Below, piece by piece: positions 52,849 through 60,553 of a DNA stretch of 64,000 nt. The notes below the pieces were generated by a model. The model did not search any database, was not told the origin of the DNA, and saw only the letters and a program-made list of their open reading frames with translations. Source of the stretch: Amulumruptor sp947039275 (GTDB lineage: Bacteria > Bacteroidota > Bacteroidia > Bacteroidales > Muribaculaceae); the NCBI GenBank assembly GCA_947039275.1, contig CAMQYL010000006.1, forward strand, positions 24,443 to 88,442. The letters are read 5' to 3'. A program made the position numbers and the translations under genes. Position 1 is the stretch's first letter, and each line of letters begins with the position of its first letter.

Positions 52849-54438
52849 ATGACTTACGAATACGATTATCTGGTGATAGGCTCAGGGATTGCCGGGATGA
52901 GCTTCGCTCTCAAGGTGGCAGCCCATGGCCGCGTCGCGCTTGTGTGCAAGACCTCGCTCGACGAGGCCAACACAGCACTGGCGCAGGGAGGAGTGGCTTC
53001 GGTCACAGACCTGCGTGTAGACAACTTCGACAAACATATCGAGGACACAATGATAGCCGGCGATTGGCTTAGCGACTCGGAGGCAGTCAAGAAAGTGGTC
53101 ACAGGCGCACCCGAGCAGATACAATTTCTGATAGACAACGGCGTGCAGTTTGACTGCAAGGACGACGGCACATTCGATCTCCACCGCGAGGGCGGCCACA
53201 GCGAGTTCCGCATCCTCCACCATGCCGACAACACAGGCTTCGAGATACAGGAAAGTCTCATAGACCGCGTCCGCAATCATCCCGACATCGATGTCTACGA
53301 ACACCATTTCGCCATAGAAATCATCACCCAGCACCACCTCGGCAAGATTGTCACCCGACGTACTCCAGATATCACCTGCTACGGAGCCTATGTGCTCAAC
53401 GAAGCCACAGGCACAGTCGACACTTTCCTTGCCAAAGTCACATTGATGGCGACAGGCGGCGTGGGTGCGGTGTATGCCACCACTACCAATCCCTTGGTAG
53501 CTACAGGTGACGGTATCGCCATGGTGTATCGTGCCAAGGGCACGGTCAAGGACATGGAGTTTATCCAGTTCCATCCCACAGCTCTCTACCATCCTGGCGA
53601 CCGTCCCTCGTTTCTGATTACCGAGGCTATGCGCGGTTACGGAGCAGTGCTACGCAACAAGAAAGGCGAAGAGTTCATGCACAAGTATGACCCACGCCTG
53701 TCATTGGCTCCGCGTGACATCGTGGCACGAGCCATTGACTCAGAGATGAAGCTCCACGGCGATGACCATGTATATCTTGACGTTACCCACAAAGATCCCG
53801 AGGAGACCAAGCACCATTTCCCCAACATATATGCCAAGTGCCTCTCGTTGGGCATTGACATCACCAAGGACTACATCCCCGTAGCCCCGGCGGCACATTA
53901 TCTTTGCGGCGGCATCAAGGTCGACGGCAATGCCGAGTCATCTATAAAGCGGCTCTATGCCGTGGGCGAGTGCAGTTGCACAGGACTCCACGGAGGCAAC
54001 CGCCTCGCCTCCAACAGCCTCATCGAGGCGGTGGTGTATGCCGAGGCTGCCGCGCGTCATGCCATCGAGCATGTCCAGGGCTACTCATTCCGCACCGATG
54101 TGCCCGGGTGGAACGACGAAGGCACACGTCACCCAGAGGAGATGGTGCTCATCACCCAGAGCATCAAAGAGGTCAATCAGATCATGGGCACGTATGTAGG
54201 CATCGTGCGTAGCAATCTGCGTCTTGACCGCGCATGGAACCGTCTCGACATCCTCTATGAGGAGACCGAGAAGCTGTTCAAGCAGTCAAAAGCCTCACGC
54301 GAAATCTGCGAGCTCCGCAACATCATCAACGTGGGCTACCTCATCATGCGCCAAGCCAAGGAACGCCACGAGTCACGCGGACTGCACTACACCCTCGACT
54401 ACCCGCCCAAGCCCCATGAGCCTGGGGAGAAACCATAA
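52849..54438 (+). CDS. nadB: L-aspartate oxidase
   Basis: NadB oxidises aspartate to iminoaspartate, the first step of de novo NAD synthesis. The 529-residue flavoprotein begins with the FAD motif YDYLVIGSGIAGMSFALK and has ALAQGGVASV near residue 45, the HxxE/TGGVGAVY region, FIQFHPTALYHPG, and CSCTGLHGGNRLASNSL near the C-terminal FAD site. Length is normal. nadA and nadC are not adjacent; DUF4294, aroK and others follow closely. Confidence 0.96.
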   Translation: MTYEYDYLVIGSGIAGMSFALKVAAHGRVALVCKTSLDEANTALAQGGVASVTDLRVDNFDKHIEDTMIAGDWLSDSEAVKKVVTGAPEQIQFLIDNGVQFDCKDDGTFDLHREGGHSEFRILHHADNTGFEIQESLIDRVRNHPDIDVYEHHFAIEIITQHHLGKIVTRRTPDITCYGAYVLNEATGTVDTFLAKVTLMATGGVGAVYATTTNPLVATGDGIAMVYRAKGTVKDMEFIQFHPTALYHPGDRPSFLITEAMRGYGAVLRNKKGEEFMHKYDPRLSLAPRDIVARAIDSEMKLHGDDHVYLDVTHKDPEETKHHFPNIYAKCLSLGIDITKDYIPVAPAAHYLCGGIKVDGNAESSIKRLYAVGECSCTGLHGGNRLASNSLIEAVVYAEAAARHAIEHVQGYSFRTDVPGWNDEGTRHPEEMVLITQSIKEVNQIMGTYVGIVRSNLRLDRAWNRLDILYEETEKLFKQSKASREICELRNIINVGYLIMRQAKERHESRGLHYTLDYPPKPHEPGEKP

Positions 54439-54450
54439 ACCCCTCACCCG

Positions 54451-55104
54451 ATGCTGAAACGCAATGTCATACTGGCACTCTCTCTGCTGCTGGCGGCTCT
54501 GACCCACGCGGCAGCCGACAATGCGCTCCAGCCAGAGCCTCTGATGTCTGAGATTCCAGACCCAGGCGATGGCCGCCTACGCGGTCTCAAAGGCTACTAC
54601 TACACCGATATCGACGGAGAGGAAACCAAGATGCTCGTGCTCAACGAGGTCACAGTGTTTCCGCCACTGAAATTCAAAAACAAGAAGCAGGAAGAGTTTT
54701 ACTGGCGCACTGTGCGCGATGTCAAAAAGACCCTCCCCTATGCCAAGCTCATCAGCGAGACACTTGTGGAGACATATGAATACATCGAAACCATCCCTGA
54801 TGCCAAGATGCGTGAAGACCATCTCAAACGCATGGAGGGCGAAGTGTTCGAGCAATACAAGCCAGTGCTCAAAAAATTCACACGCGGACAGGCACAGATG
54901 CTGCTGAAACTCATCCGACGCGAGACCAACCAATCATCATACAATATCCTGAAAGCATTCTTAGGGTCGTTCAGAGCCAATTTCTGGCAACTGTTCGGAC
55001 GTTTCTTCGGAGTCAACCTCAAAAGCGATTTCCGCCCCGACAAGGATGACAAGGACGCCATCATAGAGCGCGTAGCCGTGGCTGTGGAGCTGGGGCTGAT
55101 ATAA
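54451..55104 (+). CDS. DUF4294-family secreted protein
   Basis: The 217-residue protein has a signal peptide (LKRNVILALSLLLAALTHAAA) and a helical core with VLNEVTVFPPLKFKNKKQEE, YWRTVRDVKKTLPYAK and KLIRRETNQSSYNILKAFLG, which match the Bacteroidetes family DUF4294 as I recall it. The pattern of charged helices with a conserved RRET suggests an envelope protein. It is 12 bases after nadB and 11 before aroK. No molecular function is known to me. Confidence 0.82.
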   Translation: MLKRNVILALSLLLAALTHAAADNALQPEPLMSEIPDPGDGRLRGLKGYYYTDIDGEETKMLVLNEVTVFPPLKFKNKKQEEFYWRTVRDVKKTLPYAKLISETLVETYEYIETIPDAKMREDHLKRMEGEVFEQYKPVLKKFTRGQAQMLLKLIRRETNQSSYNILKAFLGSFRANFWQLFGRFFGVNLKSDFRPDKDDKDAIIERVAVAVELGLI

Positions 55105-55115
55105 CCTGTTACAGC

Positions 55116-55670
55116 ATGAAACCGATATTCCTCATAGGCTACATGGGTAGCGGCAAATCCACCCTCGGATATGCATTGTCACGAGCCACAGGGCTTACAT
55201 TCATAGACCTTGACACATACATCGAAAACCGATACCGCAAGACCATCCGCGAAATATTTGCCGATCGTGGCGAAGACGGCTTCCGTCAGATTGAGAAAGC
55301 AATGCTCGAGGAGGTAAGCAGCTTTGAGGATGTGATAGTGGCTTGCGGCGGAGGCACACCGTGCTTTTTTGACAACATGGCGGTAATGAACGCATCAGGC
55401 ACCACAGTGCTGCTTGACGCTACCATAGATGCCCTGCATCGCCGTCTGTGCCATGGCAGAGCCAAACGTCCGCTTATAGCCGGCATGACCGACGACGAGC
55501 TGAAGGTCTATATAACCGAAGCCCTCGCAAAGCGCATGCCCCACTACTCCCTCGCGCAACACAGGTTTCCATCCGACCAGCTTGAGGACATGCACCAGAT
55601 ACGCCACAGCGTGGCCCGTTTCTTAGCTCAACTGGGACTCCCTACCACCTCAAATACCCCTTGTCAATGA
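55116..55670 (+). CDS. aroK: Shikimate kinase
   Basis: The enzyme phosphorylates shikimate at the 3-OH. The 184-residue protein has the P-loop GYMGSGKSTLG (residues 8-18), the DxD motif in FIDLDTYIE, the shikimate-binding ADRGEDGFRQIE and VIVACGGGTPCF, and the lid arginines in HGRAKRPLIAG. The C-terminus is slightly extended. Its stop overlaps the ATG of the next gene (ATGA). Confidence 0.95.
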   Translation: MKPIFLIGYMGSGKSTLGYALSRATGLTFIDLDTYIENRYRKTIREIFADRGEDGFRQIEKAMLEEVSSFEDVIVACGGGTPCFFDNMAVMNASGTTVLLDATIDALHRRLCHGRAKRPLIAGMTDDELKVYITEALAKRMPHYSLAQHRFPSDQLEDMHQIRHSVARFLAQLGLPTTSNTPCQ

Positions 55671-56851
55671 CCTCATCAGAGTATACTCCGCTTGAGCAAC
55701 CAGCATCAGTGTCTACGGCGTCACGCGGATTCACCATCGGTGTGCCAGCCTGCCGCCACGAAGGCGAACGTCGCTTTCCGCTCACCCCGGAGGGCGCAAG
55801 CCGTCTGATCGAGCGAGGTTTCCGCGTCAAGATAGAGAGCGGAGCCTCCGCACCGATACACTATACTGACAATCAGTATCTGCGGGCAGGATGCGATGTG
55901 GTCAGCCGCAGCGAAGCCCTCCAATGCGAGATTGTCATCCACCTGTCGCCTCTTGACATGCCTGACGTGCGCCATCTGCGCCGAGGGTCGCTGCTGCTCA
56001 CCCTGCTGTCTACCGAGCTCGTCAGCAAGGAATATATAAAGGCTCTGATGGAGAAGCATACAGTAGCTATCGCCCTTGACCTCATAGAAGATGAGCATGG
56101 GCACCGCCCCTTTGCCGACATACTTGCAGAGATAGACGGACGGGCAGCCATGGCAATGGCTGCGTCGCTGCTCGCAGACTCCGAGCACGGCAAAGGCATC
56201 CTTCTCGGTGGCATCGCCGGCATCAATCCCTGCGAGGTGGTCATACTCGGCTCAGGCATAGCCGCTGTGTCGGCGGCACGTACTGCCACCGGCATGGGGG
56301 CGATAGTGAGGATGTTTGACAACGACGTATACAGCCTGCGCCACGCTTCGCGCGAGCTCGGGGCTTCGCTTATAACATCCGCCATGCATCCACGCGTAAT
56401 CTCCGGTGCATTGCACACAGCCGATGTCATCATCGCCACTCCGACATCCGACTCATCATACGCCATCGACAGCGAGGAGGCGATGCTACTCAAGCGCGGA
56501 GTCCTCACCTTTGACCTTACAGACCGCGGCATGTCTCCGTTCCCGTCCATGCAACCGATAGACCTCGCCCGCGCCGACAGCAACAAATGCCGACGTCCCG
56601 ACGGCTGGCGCGCCTGCTACATACATGCCGGCAGTGCTGTGCCGCGCACATGTGCCATGGCTTTAAGCAACACTCTGATGACCATGCTGACATCGGTATG
56701 CACCTGCGACGGAGTGCACAATGCCCTCAAGCTGCTTCCCGGACTGCGCAAAGCGGCATATCTATTTCTCGGTAAACTCGTCAACGAAGAAATCGGCGAG
56801 AAGACAGGCATCCGCGCATTAGACATCAACCTTTATCTGACCCTTTCCTGA
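55667..56851 (+). CDS. Alanine dehydrogenase / PNT-family dehydrogenase
   Basis: The 394-residue product (ATG at 55667, overlapping the aroK stop) contains the N-terminal domain of the alanine dehydrogenase/transhydrogenase family: IGVPACRHEGERRFPLTPEG with the substrate-site Arg, and the Rossmann domain VVILGSGIAAVSAARTATGMG near residue 180. Length is typical of alanine dehydrogenase, but the match is remote, and the catalytic histidine is not certain from reading. It may make or use alanine; N5-carboxyethyl ornithine-type relatives are alternatives. It follows aroK directly and precedes an RNase H gene by one base. Confidence 0.7.
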   Translation: MTSSEYTPLEQPASVSTASRGFTIGVPACRHEGERRFPLTPEGASRLIERGFRVKIESGASAPIHYTDNQYLRAGCDVVSRSEALQCEIVIHLSPLDMPDVRHLRRGSLLLTLLSTELVSKEYIKALMEKHTVAIALDLIEDEHGHRPFADILAEIDGRAAMAMAASLLADSEHGKGILLGGIAGINPCEVVILGSGIAAVSAARTATGMGAIVRMFDNDVYSLRHASRELGASLITSAMHPRVISGALHTADVIIATPTSDSSYAIDSEEAMLLKRGVLTFDLTDRGMSPFPSMQPIDLARADSNKCRRPDGWRACYIHAGSAVPRTCAMALSNTLMTMLTSVCTCDGVHNALKLLPGLRKAAYLFLGKLVNEEIGEKTGIRALDINLYLTLS

Positions 56852-56852
56852 C

Positions 56853-57497
56853 ATGTCATCACCCCGCAAAAAATTCTATGTGGTGTGGAACGGCCATCAC
56901 ACCGGAGTATTTGACTCATGGGCAGAGTGCCAGCTCCAAATCGAAGGTTTCCCCAACGCCCGCTACAAGAGCTATCCGAGCCAAGAAGAAGCTATAGCCG
57001 CCTATCGTGGCGACCCACATGAAGCGGCAGCCATCATACGCTCCATCGGCAGCCATATAAGCGGCAGTGTCAATTACGAAGCAATCCCCGAGATTGAGAC
57101 TAACGCCATAGCTGTGGATGCAGCCTGTTCAGGCAACCCTGGTCCTGTGGAATACCGCGGTGTCGATGTCAAGACCGGAGCCGAACTGTTTCGCGTGGGT
57201 CCGCTGCAAGGCGGCTCCAACAACATGGGCGAATTTCTGGCACTGGTGCACGGACTGGCATGGCTTGACCAGCGCGGACTGACGATGCCGGTCTACAGCG
57301 ACAGCCGCACTGCCCGTTCGTGGGTTAAAAATATGGCTGTAAAGACCACTATAGCCCCTACTCAGCAAAACGCTAAAATACGCGAACTGATAGAACGTGC
57401 CCTCACATGGCTACGCAACCATCCGCGTCATAACCGCATACTCACATGGGACACCCCATCGTGGGGCGAAATCCCCGCCGACTTCGGCCGCAAATAA
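56853..57497 (+). CDS. rnhA: Ribonuclease HI with N-terminal viroplasmin domain
   Basis: The 214-residue protein has a viroplasmin-type RNA/DNA hybrid-binding domain at residues 5-50 (KFYVVWNGHHTGVFDSWAE, FPNARYKSYPSQEEA). The RNase H fold follows with the four acidic residues: VDAACSGNPG, NNMGEFLAL, VYSDSRTA and a final ADFGRK. It cuts RNA in RNA-DNA hybrids. It ends a nadB-DUF4294-aroK-dehydrogenase run and lies before a hairpin-rich element. Confidence 0.9.
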   Translation: MSSPRKKFYVVWNGHHTGVFDSWAECQLQIEGFPNARYKSYPSQEEAIAAYRGDPHEAAAIIRSIGSHISGSVNYEAIPEIETNAIAVDAACSGNPGPVEYRGVDVKTGAELFRVGPLQGGSNNMGEFLALVHGLAWLDQRGLTMPVYSDSRTARSWVKNMAVKTTIAPTQQNAKIRELIERALTWLRNHPRHNRILTWDTPSWGEIPADFGRK

Positions 57498-57519
57498 CCA
57501 AATGGATGTCTGGAAGGAT

Positions 57520-57757
57520 TTCGCGGCAGAGCCGCGAAGGGAGCAGTAGCCACATGCAAGCAGACCGTCAGGTCTGCGCAGCTTGTGGTCATATGCCATC
57601 CCACCATATTCCGGCGGCGTAGCTGCCGGGGCTGATGCATGTGATTGCCCCGGCAGCTACACCGCCGGTTTTCCCTGCAATCCGTTTTCCACAAGCTTCA
57701 CAAGCCTAAAGGCTTGCTTGCATGTGGCTACTCCTCCCCTCGCGGTTAACACCGCGA
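57520..57757. repeat. Hairpin-rich element with ~34-base inverted ends
   Basis: The ends (57533-57566 and 57711-57744) are inverted copies matching at 30 of 34 positions, and include AGTAGCCACATGCAAGC exactly. Terminal hairpins TTCGCGGC/GCCGCGAA (57520-57538) and CGCGGT/ACCGCG (57741-57756) border it. Inside are GCAGACC/GGTCTGC (57560-57577) and a 22-base-pair stem with one mismatch (57611-57632 with 57647-57668). No coding potential is seen. It fills the 316-base gap between rnhA and the decarboxylase-like gene, both of which end there. Confidence 0.8.
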
Positions 57758-57813
57758 TAAAATCGGCACATTGCTAATCTAACAGCATTGGGCTTTTGTC
57801 TTATGATAATAAC

Positions 57814-58662
57814 TCAGTGGTTCTGTGCTAACACCGCCTGACGTATGCCCTCGCGTCCCAGACGCACGTAACGCGAATAATAGTTAAGCAGCCCATCAGT
57901 AGAGCGTGAGAAGTTAAGACCGATCTGGTTGACCTCAGTGCCAAGATAGTTGACTGAAAACAACATGCCGTCGGGCACACACCGACGATCACGCCAGCAT
58001 ACGAATCCTGTCCCTGGAAAAGTCTGCGAATCACATGGGCAATATGCCGATATCGACATGACGTTGGGCAGACGGAAATCCCAAAGCAGTTGCGGAGAGG
58101 TGAACGGAAGCACCAGACCGGCGTCTCCAGCATCAATATGGATGGGAATGGCATACGGCTTGTGGGCGTTAAGACGGCTGACCGCACTGTCAAGAGATTG
58201 CAGACCGTCCACGTCCTTATCACCCTGATAATTGACAGAATGGATGACACAGATTGTGTCGTCATCACACAGAGCGACAAGCTGCTCTGTGTCACAGCCG
58301 TCAGCCGCTTCCGAGGGCGAACGCATCTCGATATTCCACAAGCGCGAGAAGTTGTCCCATATGGGAGAATGCGATGCAGATATCACGAAATTAGGCGAAG
58401 CAGCTCCCCTGCCAGCCTCCATCATCTTGCCACGCCATCGCAGCCACATCGATGTAGCAGCTATCATACATGCCTCCTCGTTGCTGCGTGTGACAGCACC
58501 TGATTTCCAGTCTACACCTTCAGGTGTGTGCCAGAGATCAGCTACTATATTTATGCACTTGCCGTTGACATAAGCCACCTGAGGATATTCGACATCGTCA
58601 GATGGGAGACGGCGATTGATCAGTTCGTTGTCAGTATCTGAATGTGACATGAGAAATTCCAT
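57814..58662 (-). CDS. Truncated glutamate decarboxylase-like protein lacking the PLP lysine
   Basis: The 282-residue product aligns without gaps to the middle of glutamate decarboxylase (about 465 residues), with EYPQVAYVNGKCINIVADLW, HIDAGDAGLVLPF, WDFRLPNVMSISA and YYSRYVRLGREG. The N-terminal ~70 and C-terminal ~120 residues are missing. At the cofactor site the family's SASGHKFG is replaced by SAYCPCDS, so the Schiff-base lysine is Cys210, and the phosphate-binding Ser-Ser before EACM reads Asn-Glu. The pyridine-binding Asp177 remains. It cannot be a normal decarboxylase: either a degrading remnant without stop codons or a repurposed protein. Confidence 0.8.
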   Translation of the reverse strand: MEFLMSHSDTDNELINRRLPSDDVEYPQVAYVNGKCINIVADLWHTPEGVDWKSGAVTRSNEEACMIAATSMWLRWRGKMMEAGRGAASPNFVISASHSPIWDNFSRLWNIEMRSPSEAADGCDTEQLVALCDDDTICVIHSVNYQGDKDVDGLQSLDSAVSRLNAHKPYAIPIHIDAGDAGLVLPFTSPQLLWDFRLPNVMSISAYCPCDSQTFPGTGFVCWRDRRCVPDGMLFSVNYLGTEVNQIGLNFSRSTDGLLNYYSRYVRLGREGIRQAVLAQNH

Positions 58663-58701
58663 CCTTTCTATAAATCCATAAAGCTAACGCCCTACCACAT
58701 C

Positions 58702-59355
58702 CTATTGTTTAGAAAGAACCCACTGGTGTCCGTCATACACCATGCGGACTATACCCATCGCCAGGAGGCGCGATACTGACATCTCCATCATGCGGCGCGA
58801 GCAGTGAGCCAGCTTCATATAGTCATCAAGGGTCACAGTGCCACACGTCTCGATGCGCCTCAGCAATGTCGTTTCGGCTTCAGTCAGTCTCAACACAGAC
58901 GTTTCGGTCTGACGTTGGCTGCTCCAGCTCTCCACCATTATGGCAGACGCAGCGATATTCTCATCCTTGACCCGGTAATATGCCCTGAGTGTACCATCAG
59001 CCTCCGCCACGGAGACCGGTTTGTCATGGCTCTCGGCAATCTCTGCGATGAACACCACCTCTCCGCCATCGGCACGATAGGCGGCAAACTCTATCTGCTG
59101 AGATGGGCGGCAGTAGATGTCTGCGGCAGTCTCCACGACGTATAGATCCTCCTCGTTGCGCACACCGGCGATTACTCCGTTGTCTTTCACCCCGATAAGC
59201 AGACGTCCACCTCCATTGTTGGCAAACGCAGAGATAGAACGTGCTATCTTGCGAGCATCGCTTACGGAATACTTGAAATCCTGATGCTCATGTTCCCCCT
59301 CCGCGATAAGACGTTGGAGATACAAAGCACCCTTGCGTGGTCTGAGATCTTTCAA
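58702..59355 (-). CDS. AlbA_2/Schlafen-type DNA-binding-domain protein
   Basis: The 217-residue protein has an AlbA_2 (Schlafen AAA_4-like) domain over residues 15-135, with GEHEHQDFKYSVSDARKIAR and AFANNGGGRLLIGVKDNG. The C-terminal 70 residues form a winged-helix-like segment (DDYMKLAHCSRRMMEMSVSRLL). Such proteins are usually regulators or nucleic-acid-binding factors. Its ATG overlaps the luxS stop codon (ATGA), so it is translated with luxS. A function in quorum or methyl-cycle control is only a guess. Confidence 0.85.
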   Translation of the reverse strand: MKDLRPRKGALYLQRLIAEGEHEHQDFKYSVSDARKIARSISAFANNGGGRLLIGVKDNGVIAGVRNEEDLYVVETAADIYCRPSQQIEFAAYRADGGEVVFIAEIAESHDKPVSVAEADGTLRAYYRVKDENIAASAIMVESWSSQRQTETSVLRLTEAETTLLRRIETCGTVTLDDYMKLAHCSRRMMEMSVSRLLAMGIVRMVYDGHQWVLSKQ

Positions 59356-59837
59356 TCTGTCGGATAGTTGAAATTCGCGTCAGTCGGGTCGGCAAGCACC
59401 TCCTCGAGATATTTGCGGGCTATCATCCGTGCCCCCTGATGATCCATGAAGGTGTAGTTGCCGCAGTCACGTGGCGTAGCTCCGGGTATAGGACCTTCAT
59501 ACATTGCCACATATGCCATGGTACGACGCACGAGCTGGAGGATATCGCGTGGTTCAAGATCGCCCTGCATGATAAGATAATTGCCTGTGAGGCAACCCAT
59601 GGGTCCCCAGTAGACGATGCGGCTGCCCCACTCGCGGTCGTTGCGAAGATAAGTGGCAGCGAGATGTTCCATGGCATGTATGGCAGGTCCGGGGATATGC
59701 GGCATGCGGTTAGGCTCTATCATGCGTATGTCAAATGTCGTGATGACATCGCCCGAAGGGGTAGTGTCCTTACGTGAAACATATATGCCTCGCAGCAGGT
59801 CGGTGTGGTTGACCTTGAAACTGTCTATCTTTTCCAT
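59352..59837 (-). CDS. luxS: S-ribosylhomocysteine lyase
   Basis: LuxS cleaves S-ribosylhomocysteine to homocysteine and DPD, the precursor of AI-2. The 161-residue protein has the metal site HAMEHLAATYLRN (two His and catalytic Glu), WGPMGCLTG with the catalytic cysteine, and RDCGNY with the third ligand. Its substrate comes from MtnN, encoded 17 bases upstream; together they recycle the methyl-transfer product SAH. Confidence 0.97.
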   Translation of the reverse strand: MEKIDSFKVNHTDLLRGIYVSRKDTTPSGDVITTFDIRMIEPNRMPHIPGPAIHAMEHLAATYLRNDREWGSRIVYWGPMGCLTGNYLIMQGDLEPRDILQLVRRTMAYVAMYEGPIPGATPRDCGNYTFMDHQGARMIARKYLEEVLADPTDANFNYPTD

Positions 59838-59854
59838 GGCATGCGTGGATGTTG

Positions 59855-60553
59855 TCAGGATTTCGGTGATATATTCTCAAGAATGGTGGAGATGGCATCC
59901 ATGCTTTCGCGCGGAGCATCTTCCCAGAAACTCTCATATTGGGATATGTTGTCGTCGCTCCCGGGGGTGTCACTGATGACACGCGCCACCATGACAGGGA
60001 TATTGTGCTTATAACATGTCTGCATTATGGGTGCGGACTCCATGTCTACAGCAAGCACTTCGGGGAAACGGCTGCGGATGGCATCAACCTCTTCAGTACG
60101 CGACACGAATATGTCACCCGAACAGATGAGACCTTTGCGCAGCGACGGGATATGCTCCAATGTCCCGGGAGCGATCAGCGAGTCATCGCTATGGAAATAA
60201 AGAGGACACCCGGCGGCTTCGCCCCAACGCGTGCCTGGTCCACACCACACGTCATGGTATGCGACACGCTCACCCCACACGACATCGAGCACCTTCACCC
60301 CGTCGGCACCAACACCTCCTGCCACGCCAGTGTTGATGACGAGCTCAGGAGAAAAATTGCGGATGAGCGTATCAGTGGCGAGGGCAGCATTGACCTTGCC
60401 TATGCCACACGTGGTGGCAATGATGTTATGACCTCCCAGAGTGCCGAAATAGTATGGATGGTCTTCAAATGTCACGAGCCTGATGTCATGCCCCATGCGA
60501 CCGAGCAGGAGATGAAGCTCCTTTTGCATGGCTACTATGATTGCGATTTTCAT
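59855..60553 (-). CDS. mtnN: 5'-methylthioadenosine/S-adenosylhomocysteine nucleosidase
   Basis: The 232-residue enzyme removes adenine from SAH and methylthioadenosine. Signatures: IAIIVAMQKELHLLL at the N-terminus, TGVAGGVGADGVKVLDVV, VDMESAPIMQTC near 175 (substrate-binding Met-Glu) and ARVISDTPGSDD with the catalytic Asp. Its ATG overlaps the stop of the upstream glycosyltransferase gene (ATGA), and luxS follows in the pathway order. Confidence 0.96.
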   Translation of the reverse strand: MKIAIIVAMQKELHLLLGRMGHDIRLVTFEDHPYYFGTLGGHNIIATTCGIGKVNAALATDTLIRNFSPELVINTGVAGGVGADGVKVLDVVWGERVAYHDVWCGPGTRWGEAAGCPLYFHSDDSLIAPGTLEHIPSLRKGLICSGDIFVSRTEEVDAIRSRFPEVLAVDMESAPIMQTCYKHNIPVMVARVISDTPGSDDNISQYESFWEDAPRESMDAISTILENISPKS

